A stretch of 64,000 bases of DNA from CBDATA01 sp965202845 (GCA_965202845.1 OZ241856.1:1302001-1366000), one strand, 5' to 3'; positions 25,939 through 35,933 are shown, numbered from the stretch's first letter. A program made the numbers and translations. Notes: generated from the letters alone by a model not told the origin.

Positions 25939-27984
25939 CTAGTCGGGGCGCGCGGAGTCTGTTTCCGCCGTCGCCGGAGCGTGCCTGCGGAACCAGGACA
26001 GGATCCGGTCGGTCACGTCCATCAGGAACTTGGGTTCGCGCGGGCCGTGCGGCGTCCGCGGATACACGACCATTTCGGTCGGAACCCCCAGCCGGTCGAG
26101 CGCCCGGTAGAACTCCTGCCCCTGGGTGAACGGCACCCGGAGATCCTGGGCGCCGTGGATGACTTGAGTCGGAGTGGTCACTTCGGCGATCCGGTAGATC
26201 GCCGAATGGGCCTCGTAGACCTCGTAGTCCTCCCAGAAATCGCCCCCCATGTGGGCCGCGAGATAGTCCTGGATGTCGGTGGTGGTGACCATGCTCACCA
26301 GGTTCGGGAGTCCGGCGCCCATGCTGGCGGCCACGAAGCGGTCGGTGCGGGTCACCGCGAACGAGGTCATGTATCCGCCGTAGCTCCATCCCATCAGAAA
26401 CAGCCGGTCGGGGTCGGCGATTCCCCGCTCGATCGCCAGATCCACGCCCGCCATCAGGTCGTCCATGTCCCCGAAGCCCCAATCCATGAAGTTGGCGTAC
26501 CGGAAGTCCTTGCCGTACCCGGTGGATCCCCTGGGGTTCGGGCGCAGGATCGCATAGCCCTCCTGGGCGAAAGTCTGGAGCATGTAGATCGACGGGGCGC
26601 CGGTGAAGGTCTCCGAATAGACGCCCGCCGGGCCGCCGTGAACGTTCAGGACCAGCGGAACCCGCATCCCTTCGCGGTAGCCCACCGGAAGGGTCAGGAG
26701 TCCCTCGATCTCAAGGCCGTCCTCGGACATCCAGCTAAGCGTCGACGTCGCCCCCATCGCCGGTCGGGGCGCATCGCCGTGGATGTCGGTGAGGCGGCGC
26801 GGTTCGAACGCGGCGGCCGGCCCGCCGCCGGCGCCCAGATCGGCGACGAAAACGTCCCACGGAGTGTCCGGCGTCTCATGGGTGAACGCCATGACGTCGG
26901 CGTCCGCCGCGATGGCCGGCGCCCGATAGACGCCCGCCCCCGGCGTCAGGTTCACGATCTCCCCGCCGTCCGCCGGCAATCCGAAAAGCCGCCTCGAAGT
27001 GCGGTCCGCTTCGCTCGCGTAGACCAGCGTTCCGTCGCGCGACCAGCCGAGGATTCCGGGGCTGCGGTCCCGGGTCGTCGCGAGGCGCGCCCGGTCGCCC
27101 CCGTTCACCGGCATGACGTACACATCCCCCAGCCCGATCGGCTCCGGCTGGTCTCCGGTGGAGCGGAACGCCACCATGGCGCCGTCGGGCGAGACCCGCG
27201 GGCTGCTCTCGATCCCGTCCCCCCCGTGCAGCAGGGTGACCCGCTCCTCGAAAACGTGGACCACCGAGAGATCGCCGGAACGCCGGGAGGTGTTGATGCG
27301 CGGGTCGTCCTGATGAGCGAACACGATCCGATCGTTGCTGGACCAGTCCCAGCCGGTGACATGAAAATCGCCTTCGGTGAGGCGGCGATCCGCGCCATCC
27401 GGGTCGGGATGGTCGGCGACCAGCGCCAGATACAGGTGGCCGTACTTGAAGTCCCGGTCCACCAGTTCGACGTCCCGCTTCTCCTTCCGGCGCTCCTTCT
27501 CTTCGGCGGTCTCCGGATCGCGCATGACGTACCCCACGCTCCGGGCGTCCGGCGAGAAGCGGAAGGAGCTCGCGCCGTTCTCCGCACGGGTGACCGGGAA
27601 CGCTTCGCCGCCGCCCAGCGGCAGGAGCCAGACCTGCTGTTTGCCTCCCGAACCCTCCCGGAGGAAGCCGAGATAGCGCCCGTCGGGGGAGAACGCCGGA
27701 GAGGTCGCCGAGTTATCCCCGGTGGTGTACGCGATCGCTTCGCCTCCCGCCGCCGGAACCACATGGATCTGCGTCCGGTACTCCGACTGCTCGCCCTCCA
27801 TCAGCGGGACGGTCACCGTGAAGGCCACCGTGGCGCCGTCGGGCGAGAGCGCCACCGAGGAAACCCGGTGGTACTCCATCTGGAGCGCCGGCGTCCACCG
27901 GTCGTCCTGCGCGGTCGCCCCATCGGGAGCGAGCAGCGCCAGCAGAGCAAAAGCGACCAAAACGCGAAACGTCGTGCGAATCAT
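25939..27984 (-). CDS. secreted S9 family peptidase (prolyl oligopeptidase / acylaminoacyl peptidase type)
   Basis: 681 residues from ATG 27984, which has GGAGGTTT upstream and gives a signal peptide ending 'ATAQ'. A WD/TolB-like propeller follows ('SPDGATVAF', 'SPDGRYLGF' repeats), then the hydrolase domain with nucleophile in 'MGWSYGGY', Asp in 'HGAQDLRVP' and His in 'RTPHGP'. A periplasmic dipeptidyl- or acyl-peptidase for scavenging peptides is likely. Confidence 0.9.
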   Translation of the reverse strand: MIRTTFRVLVAFALLALLAPDGATAQDDRWTPALQMEYHRVSSVALSPDGATVAFTVTVPLMEGEQSEYRTQIHVVPAAGGEAIAYTTGDNSATSPAFSPDGRYLGFLREGSGGKQQVWLLPLGGGEAFPVTRAENGASSFRFSPDARSVGYVMRDPETAEEKERRKEKRDVELVDRDFKYGHLYLALVADHPDPDGADRRLTEGDFHVTGWDWSSNDRIVFAHQDDPRINTSRRSGDLSVVHVFEERVTLLHGGDGIESSPRVSPDGAMVAFRSTGDQPEPIGLGDVYVMPVNGGDRARLATTRDRSPGILGWSRDGTLVYASEADRTSRRLFGLPADGGEIVNLTPGAGVYRAPAIAADADVMAFTHETPDTPWDVFVADLGAGGGPAAAFEPRRLTDIHGDAPRPAMGATSTLSWMSEDGLEIEGLLTLPVGYREGMRVPLVLNVHGGPAGVYSETFTGAPSIYMLQTFAQEGYAILRPNPRGSTGYGKDFRYANFMDWGFGDMDDLMAGVDLAIERGIADPDRLFLMGWSYGGYMTSFAVTRTDRFVAASMGAGLPNLVSMVTTTDIQDYLAAHMGGDFWEDYEVYEAHSAIYRIAEVTTPTQVIHGAQDLRVPFTQGQEFYRALDRLGVPTEMVVYPRTPHGPREPKFLMDVTDRILSWFRRHAPATAETDSARPD

Positions 27985-28094
27985 CGGGAAACCTCCCGGG
28001 CGCCCGGAATCCTCATCGGCCGCCCGGGCCGAAGTATCCCACCAACCCATGGGCGGCGCCACGCCAGGGTCCGTACGGTCCGCCTGGACGTCAA

Positions 28095-29396
28095 TCAGCC
28101 GGCGGCGCCCTCCTCCAGCCGGCGGAGCCGGCGCGCCGCCAGCTTGGCCCGAGCCGCGACCCGGTCATCGGAATCGTTCGCTCCGCGCTCCTCGAGCGCG
28201 GGAATCGCGGCTACCGCGCCGATCCGCTCCAGCAACACCACCAGCTGGAACCGGATGTCGCGGTCCCGGTCGTCGAGATAGCGGATGAACTCCGGGGTCA
28301 GCGGTTCGCCCAGCTCCAGCGCGTAGGCGCGCGCCTGGTCGCCGAGCCGGGGATCGGTCATTTCGAGGATCAGCCGATCCACGAAGGACGTCTCGCCCAG
28401 CAGCGCCAGGGCGAAGCAGTAGGCAAGCTGGACGCGCCGGTCGTTCTCCCGGAGAAAATCGCGGATCATCGAGTCCGCCATCGCCGGGTTCCCGATGCGG
28501 CCCAGCCCGGCGGCGGCGAAGGCGCGCCGGTCGCTGTCGCCGCTCGCAAGTTCGGCGATGAAGGTTCCCATCGCGCCCCGGTGCCCGATCCGGGCGAGCG
28601 CCCCCAGCGCCGTCTTGCCGAGAGCGCCGCCAGCGTCCTCGTCGTAAAGCTGCAAAAGCCGCCCACCGGCGCTCGCAAACGCCATCGCCCCAATCGCCTC
28701 CACCGCCCGGATCGCAAGCGGAGGCTCCTCGTCCAGCAACCGCATCAGCGCCGTCCCGGCGGGGTCGGGAGCGACAAGCCCCACCTCGCCGAGCGCTCCC
28801 ACAGCGGTCGCCGCAACCCGCTCATCGGCGTCAAACGCCGCCGCCTCCAGCGCCGGAACCGCCGCCTCCGCCCGCAACAGGCCGAGTCCCTCGGCGGCCA
28901 GCCGGCGCACGTCCTCCTCCGGATCCTGAAGCCGCCCGACCAGCCCGTCCACGACGAGGGGCGCCGCCGGACGAAGCGGATCCAGCACGAAGTCGTCCTC
29001 CCGGCGCAGCAGCCAGTTGACCGCCCGCCCGCCGGCGCCCGGCGGCGCGGTCGTCGCGTGGATGCCCACAAGCCCCCGGACCGCCTTCTCCCGGTCGGCC
29101 TCCCGCTCGCTTTCGAGGAAGCGCAGCAGACCGGGAGCAGTCGCCGGAGTCCGGGCGTCCACCAAGGCGTCCAGAACCGCCTCCCGCACCCGCCGGTCCG
29201 GATCGTCAGCCGCCCCGATCAGCCCCTCCACCGCCTCGTCCGAACCCAGCCGGCCCAGATCGCGCGCCGCCTGGCGCCGGGACAGCGCGTCCTGACTCTC
29301 CAGCCGGACCAGCAGCTCGTCGATCCCCTGGCCGAACGCCGGCCCGGCCAGAACAAGCAGCAAGCCGCCAGCGGCCCACCGGCACCGCGGGGTCAC
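28095..29396 (-). CDS. exported HEAT-repeat protein
   Basis: 433 residues: a signal peptide (1-22, 'PAFGQ') and then about ten tandem HEAT/PBS-lyase-type repeats ('A...LG.....V..LI..L.D....VR..A...L'). Likely a periplasmic scaffold or adaptor. ATG 29396 overlaps the stop of the upstream S41 peptidase (ATGA), so the two are translated together and may act together. Confidence 0.8.
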   Translation of the reverse strand: MTPRCRWAAGGLLLVLAGPAFGQGIDELLVRLESQDALSRRQAARDLGRLGSDEAVEGLIGAADDPDRRVREAVLDALVDARTPATAPGLLRFLESEREADREKAVRGLVGIHATTAPPGAGGRAVNWLLRREDDFVLDPLRPAAPLVVDGLVGRLQDPEEDVRRLAAEGLGLLRAEAAVPALEAAAFDADERVAATAVGALGEVGLVAPDPAGTALMRLLDEEPPLAIRAVEAIGAMAFASAGGRLLQLYDEDAGGALGKTALGALARIGHRGAMGTFIAELASGDSDRRAFAAAGLGRIGNPAMADSMIRDFLRENDRRVQLAYCFALALLGETSFVDRLILEMTDPRLGDQARAYALELGEPLTPEFIRYLDDRDRDIRFQLVVLLERIGAVAAIPALEERGANDSDDRVAARAKLAARRLRRLEEGAAG

Positions 29397-31042
29397 GGCT
29401 GATTCGCAGCGGCGCCGGCCACCGTGGTCAGATAGGCGTCCGGGTCCCGGAGGAGCAGCTCCGCCTCAGGCAGGACCTCGAGGCCGGCGCGCACCTGGGG
29501 GTCCCGGTCGATGACGGCGCGCCGCGCCGCGCCCGGACCCCAGAGGAGGCTGAACACCTCGCTCTCGATGCGAAGGGCGATCCGCTCCCCGTGCTCCGCC
29601 AGCGCCTCCCGGTCGTGGCTGATGCGCTCCTCCCGAAGGAACTCGAGGAACTCGGCGCGCGTCTCCGGCCCGACGCGGAAGCTCCGGTCCACCGCCCGGA
29701 TGTGTTCGCCCCGCGCCCGGAGCTCGTCGGGACGCTCCCCGGCGCCATCCACCGCTCCCCGGCCGTCCTTCGGCACGAAGCGGGTGGCGAAGCGGAAGAA
29801 CGCCCCCTGCTGCTCCAGCTCCAGAACCGCCGTCGGCAGCTCGGGGGTCGGCGCCAGGCGGTCGGGAGCGATCCCGCCCCCGCCGAAGAGCTCGCGGCCG
29901 ATCCCGGTCTTCACCACGGTGCCGGCCTCGTCGTTCGAGTCGCGTTCCCCCCGCCCCTGGTAGTACGCGAGAAAGTCGCCCGATTCGTAGTCGCGCTGGA
30001 GCCGGCGGCCGCTGGGAGTGAAGTACTGCGCCGAGGTAAGCCCCAGCGCATAGCCGTGCGCCAGCTGGTACACCGACTGGACCAGCCCCTTGCCGTAGGT
30101 GTTCTCGCCGACGATGAGGCCTCGGTCATGGTCCTGGATCGCTCCGGCGACGATCTCCGATGCGGACGCGCTCTCCCGGGACACCAGAATGACCAGCGGC
30201 AGATCCGTATGGGGGCTCGCCTCCCTGGCGAAGAATTCCTGGTCCATCGCGGCATGCCGCCCGCGGATCGAAACCACTTCCTGTCCCTGCTCGAGGAACA
30301 CGTTGGACACCGAAACCGCCTGGTTCAGCAGGCCTCCGGGGTTCTGCCGCAGGTCCACCATGAGCCGGGCGGCGCCCTCCGCGCGCAACTCCTCGATGGC
30401 GTCCCGGAGCTCCTGATCGGTGTTCTCGTTGAAGTCGGAAACCCGGACATACCCGGTGTTCCCGTCCAGCATGAAGAAATAGGGGACGCTCCGGAGCGCG
30501 ATCCGATCCCGGATCACCGTGAAGTCCAGCGGGGCGTCGTAGCCGGGCCGGGTGATCGTGATCGACACCGCAGTGCCCTGCGGCCCCCGCAGCAGCGAGA
30601 CCGCCTGGTCCATGTCGTACTCGGTGGCGTCCACCCCCTCGATCCGGGAGATCACGTCGCCGGCGCGGATCCCCAGCCGATACGCCGGGGTGCCCTCGAA
30701 CGGGGAGACCACGGTGAGCAGCCCGTTCCGCTCCTGGACCCGGATTCCCAAACCGACATAGCCGCCCTGCTGCCGCTCCCGCATCTGGCGGTAGTTCTGC
30801 GGCGGCATCAGGCTCGAATGGGGATCGAGATGGGCCAGCATCCCGGACACGGTGGCGCGGGTGAGCGTCTCGGGATCGATCTCGCGGACGTACAGCGTCT
30901 CCACCTTGCGGATCACTTCGGAGTGCCGCTGGAGAAGGTCGCGGTACTCATCCGGGGCGGCGGCCACCGCGAACGCGATGGGAGCAGCGACTAGGAGGGG
31001 GAGGAAACCTGCCCGGCCGATCCGTCGAATCGTCTTCAGCAT
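29393..31042 (-). CDS. S41 family C-terminal processing peptidase
   Basis: 549 residues. Signal/anchor helix (about 10-28), a PDZ domain (about 90-170, with 'GGYVGLGI' and 'GDVISRIEG') and the S41 protease core with Ser in 'SRESASASEI' and general-base Lys in 'NTYGKGLVQ'. An extra C-terminal region of about 150 residues, unlike the short Ctp tail, is charged and helical. It trims or degrades periplasmic proteins. A TAGGAT hexamer lies nine bases before the ATG, and GGGGGA may act as ribosome site. Confidence 0.92.
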   Translation of the reverse strand: MLKTIRRIGRAGFLPLLVAAPIAFAVAAAPDEYRDLLQRHSEVIRKVETLYVREIDPETLTRATVSGMLAHLDPHSSLMPPQNYRQMRERQQGGYVGLGIRVQERNGLLTVVSPFEGTPAYRLGIRAGDVISRIEGVDATEYDMDQAVSLLRGPQGTAVSITITRPGYDAPLDFTVIRDRIALRSVPYFFMLDGNTGYVRVSDFNENTDQELRDAIEELRAEGAARLMVDLRQNPGGLLNQAVSVSNVFLEQGQEVVSIRGRHAAMDQEFFAREASPHTDLPLVILVSRESASASEIVAGAIQDHDRGLIVGENTYGKGLVQSVYQLAHGYALGLTSAQYFTPSGRRLQRDYESGDFLAYYQGRGERDSNDEAGTVVKTGIGRELFGGGGIAPDRLAPTPELPTAVLELEQQGAFFRFATRFVPKDGRGAVDGAGERPDELRARGEHIRAVDRSFRVGPETRAEFLEFLREERISHDREALAEHGERIALRIESEVFSLLWGPGAARRAVIDRDPQVRAGLEVLPEAELLLRDPDAYLTTVAGAAANQP

Positions 31043-31076
31043 CGTCCCCCAATCCTAAACAATTCGCGCGCCCGCG

Positions 31077-31862
31077 TCAGGATTCGGTGTCGGCGGATCG
31101 CTTCGCCCGGAGGCGCATCCCGATCCAGGCGATCCCGATCGAGAACAGGTAGAGGGTGATGATCGGGCCGGCGAGGATGATCTGGGTCGTCGGATCGGGG
31201 GGCGTGAGCAGCGCCGCCAGGACAAAGGCCCCCAGCACCGCAAAGCGGAATTTGCGCCACAGCAACCCCGGCGTCACCAGACCGACCCGGGACAGCATGA
31301 GCGCCAGCGTCGGGATCTGGAACACGATCGCCGAGCCGAGCACCACCCTCGCATAGAAGCGGAAGGCTTCGGAAACCGTGTAGCGCAGCTCGATCCCCTC
31401 GCCCCCGCCGCCGAAGCCGCTGAGAAAGTCCGTCGCCGCCGGGAACAGGATGGTGTGGCCGAACACCGCTCCCAGCAGGAAAAAGACGGAGCCGAGCGCC
31501 GCCAGCGGCGTCACCAGGCGACGCTCGTGCTTGTAGAGGCCGGGGGCCACGAACCCCCAGACCTGGCCGAGCCACGCCGGAGTGGAGATCAGAATCGCCA
31601 CCAGCAGGCTCATCTTCATGCCGAGGTAGAAGATTTCGGTCGGCGCGGTCGCGATCAGTTCGCCCCCGCGAGGCGCCAGCACATCCCGCAGCGGCTGCAT
31701 CAGGAAGTTGAAAATCTCTTCGTAGAAGAAAAAGCTCCCCACAAACGCCACCGCCACCGCGATGACCGCCCGGATCAGGCGAACCCGGAGCTCGTCCAGG
31801 TGCTGCAGGAAGGTCATCCGGTCGGCGGCCGACTCCTCCGCCTTCGGTTCCGGATCGGCCAC
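31077..31862 (-). CDS. tatC: Sec-independent protein translocase TatC
   Basis: 261 residues, six membrane helices. The N-terminal 'HLDELRVRL' block, which recognises the twin-arginine signal, is conserved, as is the 'FGHTILFP' loop-helix. It forms the receptor core of the Tat system. It starts nine bases after the tatA stop. The Rieske and other cofactor proteins of this genome could be its clients, though none here shows a Tat signal. Confidence 0.95.
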   Translation of the reverse strand: MADPEPKAEESAADRMTFLQHLDELRVRLIRAVIAVAVAFVGSFFFYEEIFNFLMQPLRDVLAPRGGELIATAPTEIFYLGMKMSLLVAILISTPAWLGQVWGFVAPGLYKHERRLVTPLAALGSVFFLLGAVFGHTILFPAATDFLSGFGGGGEGIELRYTVSEAFRFYARVVLGSAIVFQIPTLALMLSRVGLVTPGLLWRKFRFAVLGAFVLAALLTPPDPTTQIILAGPIITLYLFSIGIAWIGMRLRAKRSADTES

Positions 31863-31871
31863 CGACGCCTC

Positions 31872-32225
31872 TCAGTCGGAACGCTTGGGCGGCGCTTCGG
31901 CGGCTTCGGGTTCCGCTGGTTCCCGCTTTTCGGCTTCGGCGGCGGATTTCTCCGGCTGCGTCGCGCCGGCGATGCCGTCCCGCAGATCGTTTCCGAACCC
32001 CTTGACATCGGCGCGGGCCTCCCGGAATTCCTCCATCTGCACCTCGCGCTCCAGGGTGTTTCGGAGCTCGTTGCCGGTGCGGCGGAATTCGCCGATGGTC
32101 TTCCCCAGGGTCTTGCCGATCTGCGGCAGCTTCCGCGGCCCGAAGAGCATCAGCGCCAGGAGCATGATGACCAGCATCTCCTGGAACCCGAGCGGGCCGA
32201 TCATCAGGGGAAGGAGAGACAGCAT
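31872..32225 (-). CDS. tatA: twin-arginine translocase subunit TatA/TatB
   Basis: 117 residues. A single hydrophobic helix with the conserved 'FGPRKLPQIGK' hinge, then an amphipathic helix and a charged, Ala/Glu/Pro-rich tail. TatA and TatB cannot be told apart with confidence; no second copy is visible, so it may do both jobs. ATG 32225 is preferred because the preceding frame lacks hydrophobic character. Divergent from ubiE/menG with about 55 bp between. Confidence 0.85.
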   Translation of the reverse strand: MLSLLPLMIGPLGFQEMLVIMLLALMLFGPRKLPQIGKTLGKTIGEFRRTGNELRNTLEREVQMEEFREARADVKGFGNDLRDGIAGATQPEKSAAEAEKREPAEPEAAEAPPKRSD

Positions 32226-32281
32226 GGGCGCCCGGGAGCGGAACATTATCGCCGCCCGGCCCGTGCCAGAATCCGCGCCCC

Positions 32282-33001
32282 ATGGATTCCGAACCGCCGG
32301 ACGCATTCCGGCGGCGCCCCGGCGCGATTCGCGGGATGTTCGAGGCGGTGGCGCCCGGCTACGACCGGATGAACCGGCTGCTGAGCCTGGGACTGGACCG
32401 CGGCTGGCGGCGGGCCGCTTGCGATCAGCTTTTGGCGGGCCTTCCCGGGAACCGGATCCTGGACCTGTGCTGCGGCACCGGGGACCTGGCCCTCCAGCTC
32501 CCGCCCGGCAAACAGGTCGTGGGGTGCGACTTCACCCCGGCGATGCTCCGCCGGGCGCAGATCAAGGAGGAAACGGCGCGGCGCGTACTCTGGGTCGCTG
32601 GCGACGCGATGCGCCTCCCCTTCCCGGACCGGAGCTTTGACGGGGCGATCGTCGGCTTCGGCGTGCGGAACCTGCCGAACCTCCCCGACGGACTCGGCGA
32701 AATCCGCCGGGCGCTGGCGCCCGCCGGGCGGCTGGTGATCCTCGAATTCTCCCGACCGGAGCGACCCGGCGTCCGCCTCCTGCACCGGGCGTGGCTGCGC
32801 CTGGCGGTTCCGGCGCTCGCCGGTTTGGCCGCCGCGTCGGGACGGGCGCCCTACGCCTATCTGAAGGAATCCATCCTCGACTTCCCGGACGCCGGCGAAC
32901 TCGCCGGGACGATCCGCTCCGCCGGATTCACCGACGTGGCGTGGCGGACCCGGGCGTTCGGCACGGTGGCGATCCACTCCGGGATCCGCCCCGGCGACTA
33001 G
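32282..33001 (+). CDS. ubiE: ubiquinone/menaquinone biosynthesis C-methyltransferase UbiE/MenG
   Basis: 239 residues. The SAM-dependent methyltransferase has 'FEAVAPGYDRMNRLLSLG' at the start, motif I 'LDLCCGTGDLAL' and 'GFGVRNLPN', all typical of UbiE/MenG. It adds the C-methyl group to the quinone ring. The C-terminal end is slightly shorter in the last helix than E. coli UbiE. The TAG stop overlaps the convergent korB stop by three bases. Confidence 0.92.
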   Translation: MDSEPPDAFRRRPGAIRGMFEAVAPGYDRMNRLLSLGLDRGWRRAACDQLLAGLPGNRILDLCCGTGDLALQLPPGKQVVGCDFTPAMLRRAQIKEETARRVLWVAGDAMRLPFPDRSFDGAIVGFGVRNLPNLPDGLGEIRRALAPAGRLVILEFSRPERPGVRLLHRAWLRLAVPALAGLAAASGRAPYAYLKESILDFPDAGELAGTIRSAGFTDVAWRTRAFGTVAIHSGIRPGD

Positions 33002-34047
33002 CGATACGAATCCATCGCCTCATCAAACGCGGCGCGCGACGGACGGAGCTCCGGCTCGCCCAGCGAAGCCAGCGGCTCGTCGACCATCTCGAGGACATCC
33101 AGGAGCGTCGGCTTGTCCGGGTCCACGTGGAGGAGGCCGGTCAGGAACAGGTTCCGCTCGGCCGCCTCGAGCAGCAGCTCTTGGGCCGCACGGCGGTTCG
33201 TCGGGTCGTAGTCCCGGCCCAGCTTGCGCAGCTTCACCCACGAGCCGTCGTGAAGCTGCACCTCCTGATCCGCACCCTCCTCGTACTCCACCTCGATCTG
33301 CTCGAAGGCGGGAACGAAGTCCAGCATGTGGATGGGCTCCTCGTTGTCCTTGCCCCAGGTGTAACTCTTGGTGGAGCCGGCATGGTTGTTGAAGGTCACG
33401 CACGGACTCAGGATGTCGATCACCGCCGTGCCGTTGTGGGCCAGCGCCCCGCGGAGCAGGGTGACCAGCTGCTTCGGGTCGCCGGCGAACGACCGCGCCA
33501 CGTAGGAGGCGCCGAGCTCGACCGCCATGCCGCAAAGGTCCACGTTCGGGAAGCGATTCACCTCGCCGGAGCGCAGCGTCGCGTCCTCGTCGGCGGTCGC
33601 CGAGAACTGCCCCTTCGTCAGACCGTACACCCCGTTGTTCTCGACGATGTACACGATCGGCAGGTTGCGGCGCACCAGGTGCACGAACTGGCCGATCCCG
33701 ATGGAGGCGGTGTCGCCGTCCCCGGAGACCCCGACCGCGATCAGCTTGCGGTTGGCGAGCACCGTGCCGGTGGCGATGGAGGGCATGCGTCCGTGCACCG
33801 CGTTGAAGCCGTGGCTGCGGTTCAGGAAGTACGCCGGGGTCTTCGAGGAGCACCCGATGCCCGACAATTTCACGACCTGGTGCGGGCGGACGTCCGACTC
33901 GAAAAACGCCCGAATCAGCTGGCTCGAGATCGCGTCGTGCCCGCAGCCCTTGCAAAGGGTGGACGGCTTCCCCCGGTAATCGCTGACGCTCAATCCGATC
34001 CGGTTGACCCGGGGGGGCCGCTTCGCGGCGGTTGCGGTTGCTGGCAT
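32998..34047 (-). CDS. korB: 2-oxoacid:ferredoxin oxidoreductase subunit beta (KorB type)
   Basis: 349 residues. The TPP-binding subunit: 'CKGCGHD' and 'GCSS' with a third Cys in 'SPCVTF' bind the [4Fe-4S] cluster, and 'GVSGDGDTASIGIGQF' plus 'VENNGVYGLTKGQ' make the thiamine diphosphate/Mg site. It probably forms the 2-oxoglutarate or pyruvate synthase complex with KorA just upstream (17-bp gap). ATG 34047 is chosen because the larger frame upstream overlaps korA. Confidence 0.93.
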   Translation of the reverse strand: MPATATAAKRPPRVNRIGLSVSDYRGKPSTLCKGCGHDAISSQLIRAFFESDVRPHQVVKLSGIGCSSKTPAYFLNRSHGFNAVHGRMPSIATGTVLANRKLIAVGVSGDGDTASIGIGQFVHLVRRNLPIVYIVENNGVYGLTKGQFSATADEDATLRSGEVNRFPNVDLCGMAVELGASYVARSFAGDPKQLVTLLRGALAHNGTAVIDILSPCVTFNNHAGSTKSYTWGKDNEEPIHMLDFVPAFEQIEVEYEEGADQEVQLHDGSWVKLRKLGRDYDPTNRRAAQELLLEAAERNLFLTGLLHVDPDKPTLLDVLEMVDEPLASLGEPELRPSRAAFDEAMDSYR

Positions 34048-34064
34048 GAGTGCGGTTTCCTCGA

Positions 34065-35933
34065 TCAGGAGGCGGGGATCGCGCCCCCCACTTCGGCTTC
34101 TTGCAGATGGTCGACGATGGTTTGCGCGTCCAGCGGCAGCCCGTTGTAGTGGAGCAGGCTGCGGAGAACGCCTTCGGGGATTCGGTCGCCGTACTCGGCG
34201 CGGAGCAGCTGGAGCAGCTGGCCGTCCCGATTCTGCTCCACCACGTGCACCCGCTTGCGCTCGACGATGAAGTCCAGCACCGACCGCTGCAGGGGAAGCG
34301 CGCGAATCCGCAAATAGTCGCATTCGATCCCGGCCTGCTCCCGCAGGATCACCCGGGCCTCCTCGATCGCCGGATCCGAGCTCCCGAACCCGATCAACCC
34401 GATGCGGCTCGGCGGGTCGGTCGCCGAGAGCACCGGTTCCGGAACCATCTCCCGGGCCGTCTCGAACTTCCGGGCGAGACGATCCATCACCCGGACGTAG
34501 GCCGCTTCGCTCTCGGTGTATTCCGCACTCTCGTCGTGCCCGCTGCCGCGGGTGAAGTAGGCGGCCAGCGGATGGTTCTCTCCGGGGAGGGTTCGCCAGG
34601 GGATGCCGTCCCCGTCCACGTCCTGGTATCGCTGGAAGACTCCGAGCCGCTCCAGATCTTCCCGGCGCAGCACCTTGCCCCGGTCCAGGGGCTTCTCCGG
34701 ATACGCGAACACTTCGGTGCTCCAGATATTCATCCCGATGTCCAGGTCGGAGAGGACGAAGATCGGGGTCTGCAGCCGTTCCGCCAGGTCGAAGGCGAGG
34801 CCGGCGAACTCGAAACATTCGGCGGTGGAGCCGGGCAGCAGGCAGACGTGCCGGGTGTCGCCATGGGAGAGGGTGTACGTCGCAAGCAGATCGCCCTGCG
34901 AGGTGCGGGTGGGCAGCCCGGTGGAGGGGCCGACCCGCTGGATGTCCCAGATCACCGTCGGAATTTCGGCGTAGTAGCCAAGCCCCACGAACTCGGACAT
35001 GAGGGAAATCCCCGGACCGGAGGTCGCGGTCAGCGATCGCGCGCCGGCCCATCCGGCGGCGAGCGCCATCCCGACCGCCGCCAGCTCGTCCTCGGCCTGG
35101 ACGACCGCGTAGGTGGCCTTGCCGTCCGCGGTTCGGCGGTGCTTCTTCAGAAATCCCTCGAGCTGCTCGACCAGGCTCGAGGAAGGCGTGATCGGGTACC
35201 AGGTCGCCACGCTCACCCCGGCGAACAGCGAACCCAAAGCGGCCGCCGCGTTGCCGTCGATCAGGATTTTGCCGCGGTTCCGGTCCATCGGGCGAACCGC
35301 CCAGGGGTCCCGCTTGACGAGATGCTCGCGGGCGTAGGCGTACCCGGCGGCCACCGACTGCCGGTTCAGCCCCACCGCCGTCTTCTTCCGTCCGAACTGC
35401 TTGCCGATCGCCGCGTCCACTTTTTCCTGGTCGATGCCGAGCAGCTGCCCGAGCACCCCCACGTAGACCATGTTGGCGAGCAATTTCCGCAGCCGGGTCT
35501 CGCGGGTCACCTCTCCGGCCAGCTCGTGGAAGGGCGCCGGATAGAAGATCAGGTCGTCGCGGAGCCGCTCCAGGTGCAGCGAGGACTCGTAGACCACCGC
35601 GCTTCCCGGGCGCAGCCCCTCCACGTCCGGCTTTGCGGTCTGCGGATTCAGCGCCACCAGGAAATCCACATCGCGCTTGCGCGCCACCCAGCCGTCGCGG
35701 TTCGCCCGGATGGTGAACCAGGTCGGCAGCCCGGCGATGTTGGACGGGAAGAGGTTCTTCGCCCCCACCGGGATTCCCATGAGGAACAGGGCGCGAAGCA
35801 GCACCAGGTTGGAGGACTGGCTGCCGGAGCCGTTGATGGTCGCGACCTGGATCGCCAGGTCGTTCACGATTTCCGGAGGCTTCGCTTCGTCCTCGTGGGC
35901 GGTTTCTTCGGCGAGGGCCGTTTCGGTGGGCAT
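34065..35933 (-). CDS. korA: 2-oxoacid:acceptor oxidoreductase subunit alpha, gamma-alpha fusion (KorA type)
   Basis: 622 residues. The N-terminal gamma domain (about 25-200, 'GSGSQSSNLVLLRALFLMG') is fused to the alpha pyrimidine-binding domain ('GNAAAALGSLFAGV...YPITPSSS' and 'TSGPGISLMSEFVGL'). With KorB it oxidatively decarboxylates a 2-oxoacid to acyl-CoA, reducing ferredoxin, or runs in reverse. This two-subunit form is the oxygen-tolerant KorAB type seen in aerobes. Confidence 0.93.
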   Translation of the reverse strand: MPTETALAEETAHEDEAKPPEIVNDLAIQVATINGSGSQSSNLVLLRALFLMGIPVGAKNLFPSNIAGLPTWFTIRANRDGWVARKRDVDFLVALNPQTAKPDVEGLRPGSAVVYESSLHLERLRDDLIFYPAPFHELAGEVTRETRLRKLLANMVYVGVLGQLLGIDQEKVDAAIGKQFGRKKTAVGLNRQSVAAGYAYAREHLVKRDPWAVRPMDRNRGKILIDGNAAAALGSLFAGVSVATWYPITPSSSLVEQLEGFLKKHRRTADGKATYAVVQAEDELAAVGMALAAGWAGARSLTATSGPGISLMSEFVGLGYYAEIPTVIWDIQRVGPSTGLPTRTSQGDLLATYTLSHGDTRHVCLLPGSTAECFEFAGLAFDLAERLQTPIFVLSDLDIGMNIWSTEVFAYPEKPLDRGKVLRREDLERLGVFQRYQDVDGDGIPWRTLPGENHPLAAYFTRGSGHDESAEYTESEAAYVRVMDRLARKFETAREMVPEPVLSATDPPSRIGLIGFGSSDPAIEEARVILREQAGIECDYLRIRALPLQRSVLDFIVERKRVHVVEQNRDGQLLQLLRAEYGDRIPEGVLRSLLHYNGLPLDAQTIVDHLQEAEVGGAIPAS

